From Carpediemonas membranifera (lineage: Eukaryota; Fornicata): a stretch of DNA of 64,000 bases. The notes below the pieces were generated by a model, which saw only the letters and a program-made list of their open reading frames with translations, made no database searches and had not been told where the DNA came from. Of the stretch, positions 1-11,873 are shown piece after piece. Where the stretch lies: the NCBI GenBank assembly GCA_019828565.1, contig JAHDYR010000053.1, forward strand, positions 248,001 through 312,000, given 5' to 3'. Each line of letters opens with the position of its first letter. Position 1 is the first letter of the stretch. The position numbers and the translations under genes are program-made.

Positions 1-971
1 TCGCCTCTGACTTCCGCGGTGTCTTCGAGGTGGGCCCCGTGTTCCGTGCTGAGAACTCCCTGACCAACCGCCATCTGACAGAGTTTGTCGGCCTCGACGT
101 CGAGATGGAGATTAAGGAGCACTACCACGAGGTCCTCGAGCACCTTAAGCGCACGTTCCTCCACATATTCAAGGCCACGGATGCCTCCGTCGACCCCATC
201 TCTGGTGCCCGTCTTGTCGACATCATCGCGCAGACCTACCCGGCTGAGCCCTGCCAGTACCCCGCTGAGCCCAAGGACGTCCCCGTCATCACCTTTGTCG
301 AGGCAGTCGACCTTGTTATCAAGCACTTCCCCGAGTTCTTTGGCGAAACCGCCGAGGAGCAGGCCGTCGCCGCTGCCATTGCCAAGACAGTCGACTTCGA
401 CACCCCCCTCGAGAAGAAGGTCGGCGAGGCTGTCCGCCGTGAGACTGGCTTCGACTTTTACATTGTGGACCAGTTCCCCGTGTCGGCCCGGCCCTTCTAC
501 ACCCACCCCTCCGAGACTGACGGTTACACCAACTCTTTCGACGTCTTCCTCAGGGGCCAGGAGATCACGTCTGGCGCTGAGCGTATCCACGAGGTCTCGA
601 TGCTAAAGGCTAACATCGACAAGATCACTCGCATGAAGGAAGGCTTTGCCACTGAGGAGATCGTCACGGAGCACGGCTGGGTGGAGGCCGACCTCCGCGC
701 CGCTGCTGCCGCTGAGGGCGCTACCGAGGAGGCTAAGAAGGCTCTTGCCGACTTCGAGAAGTTCATGGCCGACCGCAAGACCGCCACTGAGCAGGCTGTC
801 AAGGAGATGTTCGGCGGGTTGACCCAGTACATCGCCGCCTTCGAGATGGGTGTCGCCCCCCATGCCGGTGCGGGTATCGGTCTGGAGAGGCTGGTGATGC
901 TCTTCCTCGGGATCCCCAACTGCCAGATGGCGTCAATGTTCCCCAGGACGCCCGGCCGCCTCACCCCGTAA
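1..971 (+). CDS. Aspartyl-tRNA synthetase, cytosolic type (5' truncated by window)
   Basis: Class II aminoacyl-tRNA synthetase that charges tRNA-Asp in the cytosol. The reading frame is already open at base 3, so the anticodon-binding domain and start lie outside the window. Visible are motif 2 (FRAENSLTNRHLTEF), the aspartate-specific stretch around FPVSARPFYTHP, the FLRGQEITSGAERIHE segment and motif 3 (GAGIGLERLVMLFLGI), ending in the family-typical FPRTPGRLTP just before the stop. Between RIHE (about nt 582) and YIAAF (about nt 828) there are some 80 residues where human AspRS has under 30. The extra Ala/Glu/Lys-rich, probably helical insert is in frame with normal codon use. A CGTAAA element follows the stop by a few bases. 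Confidence 0.93.
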   Translation, partial: ASDFRGVFEVGPVFRAENSLTNRHLTEFVGLDVEMEIKEHYHEVLEHLKRTFLHIFKATDASVDPISGARLVDIIAQTYPAEPCQYPAEPKDVPVITFVEAVDLVIKHFPEFFGETAEEQAVAAAIAKTVDFDTPLEKKVGEAVRRETGFDFYIVDQFPVSARPFYTHPSETDGYTNSFDVFLRGQEITSGAERIHEVSMLKANIDKITRMKEGFATEEIVTEHGWVEADLRAAAAAEGATEEAKKALADFEKFMADRKTATEQAVKEMFGGLTQYIAAFEMGVAPHAGAGIGLERLVMLFLGIPNCQMASMFPRTPGRLTP

Positions 972-1585
972 GCGTCCCGTAAATAGTGGATTTAAGGAAT
1001 GGGCGTGTGTTTTGCTGAATCGCCATGATCGATGTGTCATGCCTTGTGTGTTGGATCCTACCCCGCCCTCTGGCCCGGAAGCTGCGTGTTCTCCGCCCGG
1101 TCGACCCGCGTGGGCAGAGTAACACCCAGAGACTTCTCCAGAGTCGCGTTTTAGACCTTCCGCTGTTGTTGCTTAGGATGTAGTTCACCGCGGTCATAAG
1201 CAGGATCGACGGTGGGAACGTCATGACGACTCCTCTAGGACGAGGACAAAGTTGGAGTTTCATCCCTAGTTGGAGTTAGGGCGCATGACGGGATCAGCCT
1301 CTACTTGCTTGGTCACGAGGTTTCACTAGCTTTATTAGACGAGACCAACACCTTCAAACGGTCCGAGACCCTCGACCACCATCGATCCTTGGCTCGCCTT
1401 GACCAGGGTCCACGGGTCGGCGTCGACTGTGATGATTTCATTCACATGCGAAGGAGGTGGGGCCTCGCACTCGACCACCATCCCATATGACGCCATCCCA
1501 TATGACACACCCGTCACGGTCAACCACTGGCCTGTGGAGTCGCGGTATGAATCGTTGCTAAAAGCAGTCGCCTCTAAGGGGAGTT
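972..1585. other. Intergenic, convergent 3' ends
   Basis: Space between the 3' ends of AspRS (+) and the RCC1-like gene (-). No convincing gene. It holds a perfect tandem duplication of CCATCCCATATGAC at 1478-1491 and 1493-1506. Confidence 0.6.
1478..1506. repeat. 14-bp tandem duplication
   Basis: CCATCCCATATGAC occurs twice, separated by one G, in a convergent intergenic region. No known function. Confidence 0.8.
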
Positions 1586-3082
1586 TCAGCGGACTCCGCT
1601 GAAGGTGGCGGGTCTGGCCCTCAGAGACCCAGATGAGTTCATCTCATCACAATAAAACTCTTTGACCCTCTCGGGGAAGCGGAGCGGGGTGGGTGTGTCA
1701 CAAAGGTCGCCCAAATCGAATCCAGGCAGGCCCGACTGGGCGATATGACGGCGAACTAAACCAGCGAAGAGCAGCTGGCGGCCGCTTAGGAAGACGTTGA
1801 AGCAACGATTGATGCTAGACACGACCCGGTCGACCCTGAAGGGCAGGTCGACGAAGCCAGACATCGCATCATCGTGCCCGAGCCCCAGCTGGCTATATTT
1901 GTTTTCTCCGCTCATCACCTGCCGATCGCCCATGGAGAGGATGACAGTGTGGAGTGAATTCATGATGTGATCTGGGACAAAGCTATCGGGCACGGCGACT
2001 GGGTGGAAGAGGTGTTTGTTGTCCTCCTCAACTGGGCCGACATACATGGATAAAACAACACCTGCCACGACAGTGCCGACCGGGGTGAGTATGAACGTAT
2101 GAGAAGCACTCATCGACACATCAGACACCATCCTGTGCTTCTCCCAGGGGGGCAGGCTGGCCTCGAGCTCGGCGACCTTAGGGCAGGCGGCGAAGGTGAG
2201 GCGGGTTGGGTCGACTACACCGCCGGCCGCTGACTCGAATCCAAGTTGATTCGAACGGTTATCCCCCCAGCCCCACAGGCTCTTGGGCGTCCTGGCGATG
2301 TGGGTGAACCTGTCGCTGTAGACCTCGAGTGCCCTGGGCATCCTGGCTCTGGTGAGGGCGGTGTGTTTGTCAGTGTCGAGCATGAAGAGTCGACCCATGT
2401 ACATGCGGTGGTGGTAGCAGCTGAGCTCTGTGAGCAGATAGCTCTCGCCGTCCTTCTCGGCGACGTTCAGCGAGAAGAAGAACTTGCGACAGAGGAACCA
2501 GAGGCATTTGGCCTCGGGGGTGAGAGCGTTGCGGATCTTGTCGTGCATCTCAATATAATCTGGTTGCTTCTCTCGAGCCTCTTTCAGCACCCTGTCCTCG
2601 AGGTCGGGGTTGGCCCCGTCACCCATGAGACACGCCCACACCGCGCCCTGGTTGAGCGTGTACATGGCGACCGGGAGCTCCTCGCCGGGCGCCAGTGGGA
2701 TGTTCATGCTCAGCTCGGGCCTGCGCGTGAGTACCGCTGTAATCCTGCGGACAACGCTGGTGGCGCGGCGATTGTGGAGGTCGAGAGCCATGAGCGCGCG
2801 GACAGTTTCCTCGGTCGTAGTTGGATCGGCTTCGCTGTCATTGTCCGGGAACTCCTCGCCGAACTCGTGGGTAAAGGCCATTCGCATGAGAGCGGGGATG
2901 TCGCCGCGAATATTGGCACATATGAACGGAATACGGGCGTTAATAGCGATAAAAGCAGCACGATGAATGTTTCTGTTGCTCTGAGGCATTGAGGACCGCA
3001 TTGCAGCGAGACGAGCGTGAGAAGCGTCCATCTTCGCGATGCGGGCATCGATCGCCTCGTCCTGGAGCATCATACCATGCAT
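1586..3082 (-). CDS. RCC1-repeat-like protein with N-terminal coiled coil
   Basis: Function not known. The 498-residue frame begins with a charged helical stretch (about 1-60) and an unrecognised middle. Its C-terminal half has degenerate RCC1-type blades, clearest at SLWGWGDNRSNQLGF (about residue 265) and SGENKYSQLGLG (about residue 398). The ATG at 3082 is the first in this frame, but 19 more in-frame codons upstream (from 3139) keep the same amphipathic pattern. An ORF at 3478-3242 lies in the same frame, beyond two in-frame stops. A missed intron and a start at 3478 are therefore possible. RCC1-like propellers often serve as scaffolds or GEFs, but nothing here shows a Ran partner. Confidence 0.6.
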   Translation of the reverse strand: MHGMMLQDEAIDARIAKMDASHARLAAMRSSMPQSNRNIHRAAFIAINARIPFICANIRGDIPALMRMAFTHEFGEEFPDNDSEADPTTTEETVRALMALDLHNRRATSVVRRITAVLTRRPELSMNIPLAPGEELPVAMYTLNQGAVWACLMGDGANPDLEDRVLKEAREKQPDYIEMHDKIRNALTPEAKCLWFLCRKFFFSLNVAEKDGESYLLTELSCYHHRMYMGRLFMLDTDKHTALTRARMPRALEVYSDRFTHIARTPKSLWGWGDNRSNQLGFESAAGGVVDPTRLTFAACPKVAELEASLPPWEKHRMVSDVSMSASHTFILTPVGTVVAGVVLSMYVGPVEEDNKHLFHPVAVPDSFVPDHIMNSLHTVILSMGDRQVMSGENKYSQLGLGHDDAMSGFVDLPFRVDRVVSSINRCFNVFLSGRQLLFAGLVRRHIAQSGLPGFDLGDLCDTPTPLRFPERVKEFYCDEMNSSGSLRARPATFSGVR

Positions 3083-3617
3083 TTGAGCAATATCGGCGTC
3101 AATTTCGGAGATGTGGGCGTCCAGCCGCTGAAAAGCCTCCTGAGCATCATTCGTCTTTCAAGAACGACTCGCTGAAGTCGGTCGCCCAAGACTGACTTGG
3201 ACCATTGCGATGTACGCCCACGCAGTTTTGGGCTCAAGCCCCTAGGTCTGGCCCCACCGATTTTTGCAGCGATGGGATTCATCGTCAACCAACAGTCGCG
3301 ATGAGACTTGACTGGTGTGTTTGCCAGCCCTCACAATGAACCATCGAACCACGTTCCAGCTCTGCCCATCCCCAAGCAGGGCCTGCTCGGTCGACTCAAT
3401 GTAGGAGGGCACGAGACAGTCGTCTGAACGCGAGGAGACAATTCCCAAGGTCGACCCAAGCGGGTGCCGGACACTCATTTTCTCTCACTAATCGTGAAAA
3501 GCATCTTGATCGGTCCGGGCGCAGTGTAGCAGATAGGAATCCCGAAAGGTCCCAACACTGTTCGGCATATCAAAGCCTTAGTGAACCGCAAATTTATAAA
3601 CAGCCGCAGAGATCTCC
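3083..3617. other. Intergenic or missed 5' exon of the RCC1-like gene
   Basis: Contains a 78-codon minus-strand ORF (3478-3242) that starts with a good ATG just below an A/T-rich stretch and shares the frame of the downstream RCC1-like gene. TAG (3244-3242) and TGA (3160-3158) separate the two. Candidate acceptors after the second stop end in CTCAG or TTCAG; no consensus GTTCGT donor is present, the nearest being GTTCGA at 3349. Unresolved. Confidence 0.4.
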
Positions 3618-5081
3618 CTACTCCCGGTCGATGGCCACGTCTGGGGCCTGCAGGGTAGGGTACATGAAATCGGGCCTCACAGCCTCAGCTAGCCCTACAG
3701 ATCGACTGCCCAGAGTCGGGTCAACAAAAGTCCCCGGTACTGGATCGCCCAGATCAGTGGAGTCGTTGGAGTCAGGATTGAAGGGTGACTCAGAACACGA
3801 GCGTGTTGTCGATCGAAGCTCCGGCTCAGAGTCTACACCAGCCTCTGACGTCAAGATGCTCTCTGCGGCCATCGCCTTGGCCCTCCTCACAGCCTTGACT
3901 GGTCGGGTTACCAGCAGCAGCAGGCCAAGCAACACCTGTGCGGTGTTGAGCACGATGTCCGAGTCAAGCGGGTCATTATAAATGAGAACCCCGAAGAACA
4001 TCGAGAGGGGCGAGACGAGCAGGTTTTCCACGGCGACAACGACTGTAGGGAGTCGGCTAGTGGCCCATGAGATAACCAGCCACTGGACGCCCGTACCGAT
4101 GACACCAGCATAGAGGGCTGCCGCGAGCACGTCCCAGCCCATGGATGAAAAGTCTGGGAGATCAGCAAGGAGCAGGTTGAACGGCATAGTGACGAGCCAG
4201 AGAAGGAAGGTGAAGATCGAGCTGCCGACAAAGCTGATTGTCGTGAGGATGACAGTGTCATACCCCAGACGGTGGTAAATCTTGGAAAACTCAAAATATA
4301 CGGCGGCAGAGATCGTGTTGAAAATCATGATAATCACGCCGGCAAGGTCACCTCCGGAGCTGAGGCGGAGTGACGAGAGGTCGAGGATGCCGAGGACGCC
4401 GGTGAATGCCACGAGGAGGGCGCATATGGCGACAATAGAGAGCCTCTCATGGCCAAGAGCGACGGAGAAGACCATGCTGAAGATGGGGGTGATGCAACCG
4501 ATCAGGCCGACATTCGACACGGTCGTGTAAACGGCGGCGTAACTCATAAGCAGGGGGGCGAGGCTATAGCAAGCACACAGCACTGGCAAGCCCATGAGTG
4601 TCTTGGGCTTGGTTCTCACGATACCCACGAACTTCTTCCAGCGAATAACAAAGACTGGGAGGACGATCATGGATCCTAGAGAGGAGCGGATGGTGCACCA
4701 GAGCAACGGGTCGAAGCTCTCCGTGCCCAGCTTGGTGGCGACGAAGAGGATGGCCACTAGAATCTTCACTAGGGATGAGATGACGAAGGAGAGGGCGTAC
4801 ATGAAAGAGTCGTAGCTCAAAGGGAGATTGGTGATGAAGGAGGGGATATGAGGCCGACGAGGAGGTTGTTTGGATGGCCATTCTGTGATTTCTTCGCTTG
4901 GAAGAGGAGACAGGTCGTGTCCAAAGGATTCCTGACTCGATTGGGGCTTGGGCGCCCACCGGTCCGAGTTCTCGTCACCGACCACATCCAGAGGAGCAAC
5001 AGAGTCGCAATTACCACTAGTTGGCTGATCTACTGGAGCACCACTCACGTTTGAGGCTTGCAAGCCATCTCCATGATCCAT
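3618..5081 (-). CDS. DMT-superfamily (EamA/SLC35-like) transporter
   Basis: Multi-pass membrane transporter of the drug/metabolite superfamily; the substrate cannot be read from the sequence. The 487-residue protein has an acidic, Ser/Pro-rich cytosolic N-terminus of about 85 residues, then about ten hydrophobic helices in two EamA-like halves, then a long polar C-tail from about residue 390. Marker stretches are ISSLVKILVAILFVATK in helix 1, SYAAVYTTVSNVGLIG, and the last helix VLLGLLLLVTRP. It is a clear paralogue of the gene at 15067-16257, which shares FVATK, YTTVSN and VLLGLLLL in the same order. Start at the ATG at 5081; divergent from glutamate dehydrogenase. Confidence 0.82.
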   Translation of the reverse strand: MDHGDGLQASNVSGAPVDQPTSGNCDSVAPLDVVGDENSDRWAPKPQSSQESFGHDLSPLPSEEITEWPSKQPPRRPHIPSFITNLPLSYDSFMYALSFVISSLVKILVAILFVATKLGTESFDPLLWCTIRSSLGSMIVLPVFVIRWKKFVGIVRTKPKTLMGLPVLCACYSLAPLLMSYAAVYTTVSNVGLIGCITPIFSMVFSVALGHERLSIVAICALLVAFTGVLGILDLSSLRLSSGGDLAGVIIMIFNTISAAVYFEFSKIYHRLGYDTVILTTISFVGSSIFTFLLWLVTMPFNLLLADLPDFSSMGWDVLAAALYAGVIGTGVQWLVISWATSRLPTVVVAVENLLVSPLSMFFGVLIYNDPLDSDIVLNTAQVLLGLLLLVTRPVKAVRRAKAMAAESILTSEAGVDSEPELRSTTRSCSESPFNPDSNDSTDLGDPVPGTFVDPTLGSRSVGLAEAVRPDFMYPTLQAPDVAIDRE

Positions 5082-5766
5082 CGTCAGTAATCTGTTGATG
5101 ACGCCAATCGGGTCAATATTCGGTCGAATCTCTAAATGAGCTCACAGCATCGAAGATGGCATGACTGATATAGCTGAAGTTGCATCCACCATGCGCTCCT
5201 TCGCGTGTCATGCGACCCAAGACTGTAGCGCACCATGGGGGCCACAGCTGGAGGCATCCAGGGCTGCGTCCTTGGGGAAATGATCACTAGTTCGCTGGTT
5301 AATGAGGGATATATGCGGTTGCAAGCACAATGGCTCTCTGCTCCGCCCTTCGATGCTTGGCAGACGGTCTGATTGGGACGCCATTTTCCAGATTTAATCT
5401 TTTCAGTTGATTTAAGGCCAATACGCCATAGACCTTCGGGGACTTCGGCCAAACAGCCCCTTTCTCACGGCCATTGTCCCTACTATCAGCTTGATTGCGT
5501 CGGATCTACCCATCATCCACGGTCGTCGTTGGTCAAGTCAAGAGCGGTCATGCCGCTGGTTGAGGCCAAAGACGAGCGTACGACAGTTCCAGAGTTTGTA
5601 GAATGCCTTATTGAGTGTCATTTGGCCATCGATGCCGTTCAAAGGTGACTGAATCACACAGAGTTTGGTAGATCCTCGGTCAAGATCTATCCACCCGCAC
5701 GTATCAGGACCGGATCCGGATCAGCTCCATCAGAACCCTTGTCGAAAGGCAAAAGAAACCAGAAGC
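5082..5766. other. Divergent promoter region
   Basis: 685 bases between the starts of the DMT transporter (-) and glutamate dehydrogenase (+). Short ORFs on both strands have no coding character. No recognisable element. Confidence 0.6.
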
Positions 5767-7228
<1,462 letters not shown>

Positions 7229-7753
7229 GCTGTTGTAAACCTGTTATGTATCGACTTTATTTCTTTGCAGGGTGAATCTTCGGGGACTTGGGTCTGATTC
7301 TCAAATGATTGTATTGAATCAAAGATGTGACTCGCCCGCATCAAGCCCAATCCGCCTGTAAGGTAGGTAGCCGGCAATGCCTACCACCAACGGTGCCAGT
7401 CCAGTCACGAGTCTCCATATAATAACACCTCAGCGACTGTTGCGAGCGATGTGATTCGGGTACTGCAAGGGGCACGATGCCGATGCAGCATGGCCGTTCA
7501 ACCGAGGCAATGGCTCTTGATTGGGAAACAAGCTGTGCATAGTCAACATTGCCAAGTATCGATAGCTATCGACAATATCATTCGCCTGAAAAATCTGATT
7601 CAATTTGAGAAGATTGGAGAACGCAGTTTTTGCCAACAAGATCGGGCGACCCAGCGTGCATAAGATATGCCCCACTTATCGCGAGCACCAAGCCTTAGCT
7701 CGCAGCAGACAGGAAGTGGAACATCTACTGATGCTGCAGAGGGCGCTGGTGCC
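7229..7753. other. Intergenic
   Basis: 3' region of glutamate dehydrogenase and promoter of the TmcB-like gene. Apart from the TGTAAA element at 7234 nothing is recognised. Confidence 0.6.
7234..7239 (+). terminator. TGTAAA poly(A)-type element, glutamate dehydrogenase
   Basis: TGTAAA five bases after the TAA stop; one of a set of (A/T)GTAAA elements at gene ends in this window. Confidence 0.55.
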
Positions 7754-10700
7754 ATGCATAGCTCCAAGATCGCTAGTTTGTAGAAACGAAGCAACTTCTT
7801 TTTCTCCATTCTCACTCAGTCTTCGAACTAAGCTACATATCAACACCAAAGAGTGCTCTGTTACGACAGATCTACTCTATATGCTTTCTCCTCGTCGCCG
7901 TGCATGCCCTCTCCATCTGTGCTGACGAATCCCTCTACACCTGGCCCATCCTGTCGACAGTACAGCACGCCCTCATGTGGACACGCCTAGGACCATTGTC
8001 TGAAGTGATCAGTACGAGCGCCATGAATGTTGTCAGCGGCACCACTCTCCTCATCGTCGTTGCCATGCTCGTCATTCATCTTGACGCACTGAGGCAGATG
8101 TCGTCTTCCAAACTCCCCAACAAGTGGATTATACGCGCTCTAACGGCTTCATATATGGCCCGGTCGACTATCATATATCTCCCGGCCCTCGTCATCATGG
8201 ACTACCAAGTCGCCACTCGACTTTCCCTCAACGCCACTGACATCATCGTTGCCGGCATGTTCGCGGTCGGATCGCTGGCTTTTACGGCCCAGACGGCGTT
8301 CGTCCTCTTCATGTCGCATCAGTTCGCCTTCACCACGACGCACCCCCTTGGTCGGCAGCACTCGAGAGTCGAGCCGACCGCATTTGTACTCCTCTCGGTT
8401 GGTGCCGCGGTGTTCAGCGTGAAGGACGAGCACCTGCTCCCCGCTGTCAAGGGCGTCATCGTGTTCCTGGCATGTGTATTCATCGTCGCCCTCATCGTCG
8501 TCTTCACGCCCTACTATCGTACTTTCTCACTCAGCCTTGTCCCGTCGATCATATGGATCCTTGGCGCTGCTGCCACATGCGCCGTGACCCCCTGGCTCGC
8601 CCTGTGCCTGCTCTCCCTCACACCGGTGGTCGCCCTACTCCCGATGGGCATGGTCAAGCTCACCACACTCGCCACGAGGAAGTACAGGGCGGAGGTCATG
8701 GCCCTGGAGAGCCCTGACCAGGTGCCGGAGACCAGGCCTTTCCTGCTCTTCCCATACCAGGTCGAGGTCGCGCTGAGGGAATCTCGCAAGAAGATCGCCA
8801 AGGCGAAGAAGGACGTTGCAGTGATCAACAAGCGCGTGCCGATGGCCATCTTCGAGTTTGCCGGCACTGTTAGCGAGGATGGCGTCCTTGATATGACCCG
8901 GCTCTCAGCCAAGGACCGGGAACTGATCGCCCAGGCGCGCCAGACCATCGAGGCTGAGACGGCGTACGGCATGCGGCTGTTCTCGATCACCCGCTCCCGC
9001 TGGCCGCACAGCGCATACCTCGCCCTGACGTACATCATCTACACGGCCGCCTACCGCACCCAGTCCCTCCAGTCGGCTATGTACTCAACGGCGAGCACTA
9101 TGAAGCGGTCGTTCAGCCTCGACTTCCAGTACGGGCGGTTCCTCTGCAAGAACTACACAGCTGCCCTGCACAGCGACGCCAGCGTGCTTACAAAGCTGGA
9201 GGCACAGCGAGACCAACGCACGCTGATGAAAGCACAGCGCCAACTAGCCGACGAGCTGGCCAACGTATGGCGCCGTATCCTCGCCAACGCCGGCCAGCCC
9301 TCGACGGCAAACTTCAAGTTCTACATGGGCGCTGTCGAGAAGATCTCGGCCCTGCGTGCCCAGATCGACGCCCTGTACACGCGGGCCCTGAACCACCCGA
9401 CCCCCCGCATCGTCCGGTCCTACGCCCAGTACCTCTCCATCATTGACCCGTCCCCCGCTGTCGCCGCGTACTGCGAGGAGCTGTACGGCGTCGCTGACGA
9501 GCTCGAGGTCGCCCCGGGAGAGGGGGAGAACGAGAAGAACAACGTCAGGGTGACTCGCATTGACACGGCCGACCACGGATCCGCGGGCTTCATCCACCAC
9601 TCCAGAGCGGTGGCCGCCATTGTCGTCATCGCAACCTGTATCACCGCGGGCGTGCTCATCATCATGGGATTTACATACCTCCACTATAACGTCCTGTGGC
9701 AAAGTATAGGTATTGTTCAGGTCACGTCTGGCGTGCAGTACATCGCCTCGACTCTTGCCTTGCTTAGAATCGGCATGGGCGACTACCTCGTCGCCACGAC
9801 CGCATACCTGGGTGCGCCCTGGCTTGCTTCTGTTGCTGATATGCCTGCCCGCTTCCAAAAGCATGCCCTGGACAACTTCCCCACGAGTTTATATGTTTAC
9901 GGGGCTGCTACGTACGCCGACTACAAGGACGCCCGCACCTACGAGGTGCTCGACCTCGATGAGGCCTGGTACGACGACGCCCTCGACGCGATTGTGACAG
10001 TTGCCACTCATCTTTCGTACAACATCCCCGACCTGCTCTCCTCCGCCACCATCACCGTGCCCGTGTTCCAGGGCCTGGTCGAGACGGGCACCGAGGACGT
10101 CTCCCTCATGGCGTATTACTCCAACGTCGTACACGCGTGCGAGTCTCTTTCGGCGTGTGTTAGTGACGGTTTGGACGCTGGTTCGGCTACTGCGGCGGCT
10201 GACTGTCTCGATGGAATGATTGACACAATCTTGGGATACGAAAAGGCAATGATTGAGCCCGTCATGAACGGCCTGAACTCCGTGGCCGCAGACACCTTCA
10301 TCCACACTCAAATGTTCCCAACCCTCGAACTCATAGCTTTCCTATGCCTTTTGTTCGTGATGCTCGCAAGCTTCTTCACAACCACGCTCTTCCTATTCGT
10401 CAGACCAACTGTCGGCCACAACAAGTTCTCCATGCGCGCCATCCGCCTGCTCAATTTCATTCCAGGGTCCACCCTCGACGCCATGGTCAATGAAATTGAT
10501 TCATTCAAAAGAGCTGTGCGGGGTCGGGCGGACCAGTCTGCTACAGCGCGGATCGAGTCAGAATTCGGCACCCCGCAGCCCATGGTGTCACCTCCCATAA
10601 CCAGACGGTCGACCACCCTCACGTTCCAACTGGCGAGTGTCAAGTCCCCCCTGAACTCCTCCAGGGCGCCGGGCACAGTGTCCCAGCAGAGTCTGCAGGA

Positions 10701-11784
10701 CGAGGGGGACGGTTTCCCCAACGAGGCTGAGACACCACAGACTGAGGTGAAGTCTCTCGCACTTTTAGACACCGAGGAGACTGTGACCAGCAGTACGGAT
10801 TCGGGAAAGAAGGTATATGCTCTGAGAGACTCGGACGGGACCAACGCACATCGGTTCCGGCGCAGTGTGATCCAACTACGCATGATTGGCCGTGCACTGC
10901 CGGTCATCCTCGTGTGGATGTTCCTCTTCAGCGTAGTCTTCCTCCTGATGTTCTGTGTTGTCCTCTACAGGTCAGGTCTTGCCACCACGGTCGCCATGAC
11001 TCTCTTCTACCAATACCGCACTCTCAACCGTCTTCGGGGCCTGTCTACGATGGCCATCACCATGGCCTTCGGGACACCCTCGGCACCACCACCCGTGGAC
11101 GCAGCGTATATCGAACCAGTGTATTCTGGCACACTGGCCGAGCTCGACAGCTTCATAGCCCACCTGACGGGCAATAGTGCCGTCGACAACGACGTCGTGG
11201 TCGAGCCATATGACTCTCTCCATCCCATGTTCAGTCTGCCCGCGAAGTCACTCAACCGCCTGCTCGGTAGCGGCGACTCTTGGATCGAGGGCGACTATGA
11301 GGACGAGATCACCGACCTGCTGTACAACTCGGCCTGCTTCAGGTTCTTTGACGACATGTGCGAGGCCCCTTTCGTCATGTACAGCGCCAGTGGCCATGGT
11401 GTCATCAACGCTGTGTCTGCCGCGCTTGCCTACGCTGACGCGCACCTCCGAGAGATCCAGGATGGCAGCGCCGACACGACCGTGCTGCTGGCGATGTCGT
11501 CACTGGTCGACCTCGACGTCAGCTCGGGTCTGTATCTGATCTGGGACCACCTCTACGCCAGACTCGACACCCAACTGACCAGCACAAGGACGGACGCGGC
11601 CTATTTCCTGGGCGTCTTCGTGGCGATGCTCGGCGTGTTCTACTATGTGCACCTCTATCGCTCCATCGTGAGGAACGGCCGCACTCGCCGCCAGCTCGGG
11701 CTGATGTTCCGGTCGGTCCCCAGGGAAGGCATATCGCCCAAGCTGCTGGAGAAGCTGCTGGAGGTGTTCCCTGAGGATGAGTAA
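7754..11784 (+). CDS. TmcB/TmcC-like giant multi-pass membrane protein (two exons)
   Basis: Function unknown; the family is named from Dictyostelium 'tiny macrocysts' proteins. The open frame from 7820 has no ATG for over 100 nt. Exon 1 at 7754-7775 plus a 44-nt intron (7776-7819) supplies one and gives about 1,328 residues. The order is: a hydrophobic N-terminal segment (CFLLVAVHALSICA), about six membrane helices to residue 285, a soluble helical region of about 300 residues with the family-like block RIVRSYAQYLSIIDPS, a helix (AVAAIVVIATCITAGVLIIM), a large probably extracellular domain of about 220 residues, a helix, a polar Ser/Thr-rich loop, a helix, a second exposed domain and a last helix (YFLGVFVAMLGVFYYVHLY). 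The transmembrane pattern is clear; the 5' exon is inferred. Confidence 0.72.
7776..7819 (+). other. Probable intron of the TmcB-like gene (44 nt)
   Basis: Phase 1. Begins GTTTGT and ends TTCTCACTCAG. Proposed because the downstream frame encodes a hydrophobic N-terminal helix but has no nearby ATG. Confidence 0.55.
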
Positions 11785-11873
11785 CGAAAATTTTATATTC
11801 GCAATTATGGTCGCTGGGGGAATACTCTGGCGTCATTATTTATAAATCGGACTTTTGTTTATCAAGACCCACG

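Noticed and set aside
5373..5648. 91-codon ORF in the gap before glutamate dehydrogenase
   Set aside because: No codon bias, no homology-like motifs, and it lies in the divergent promoter region.
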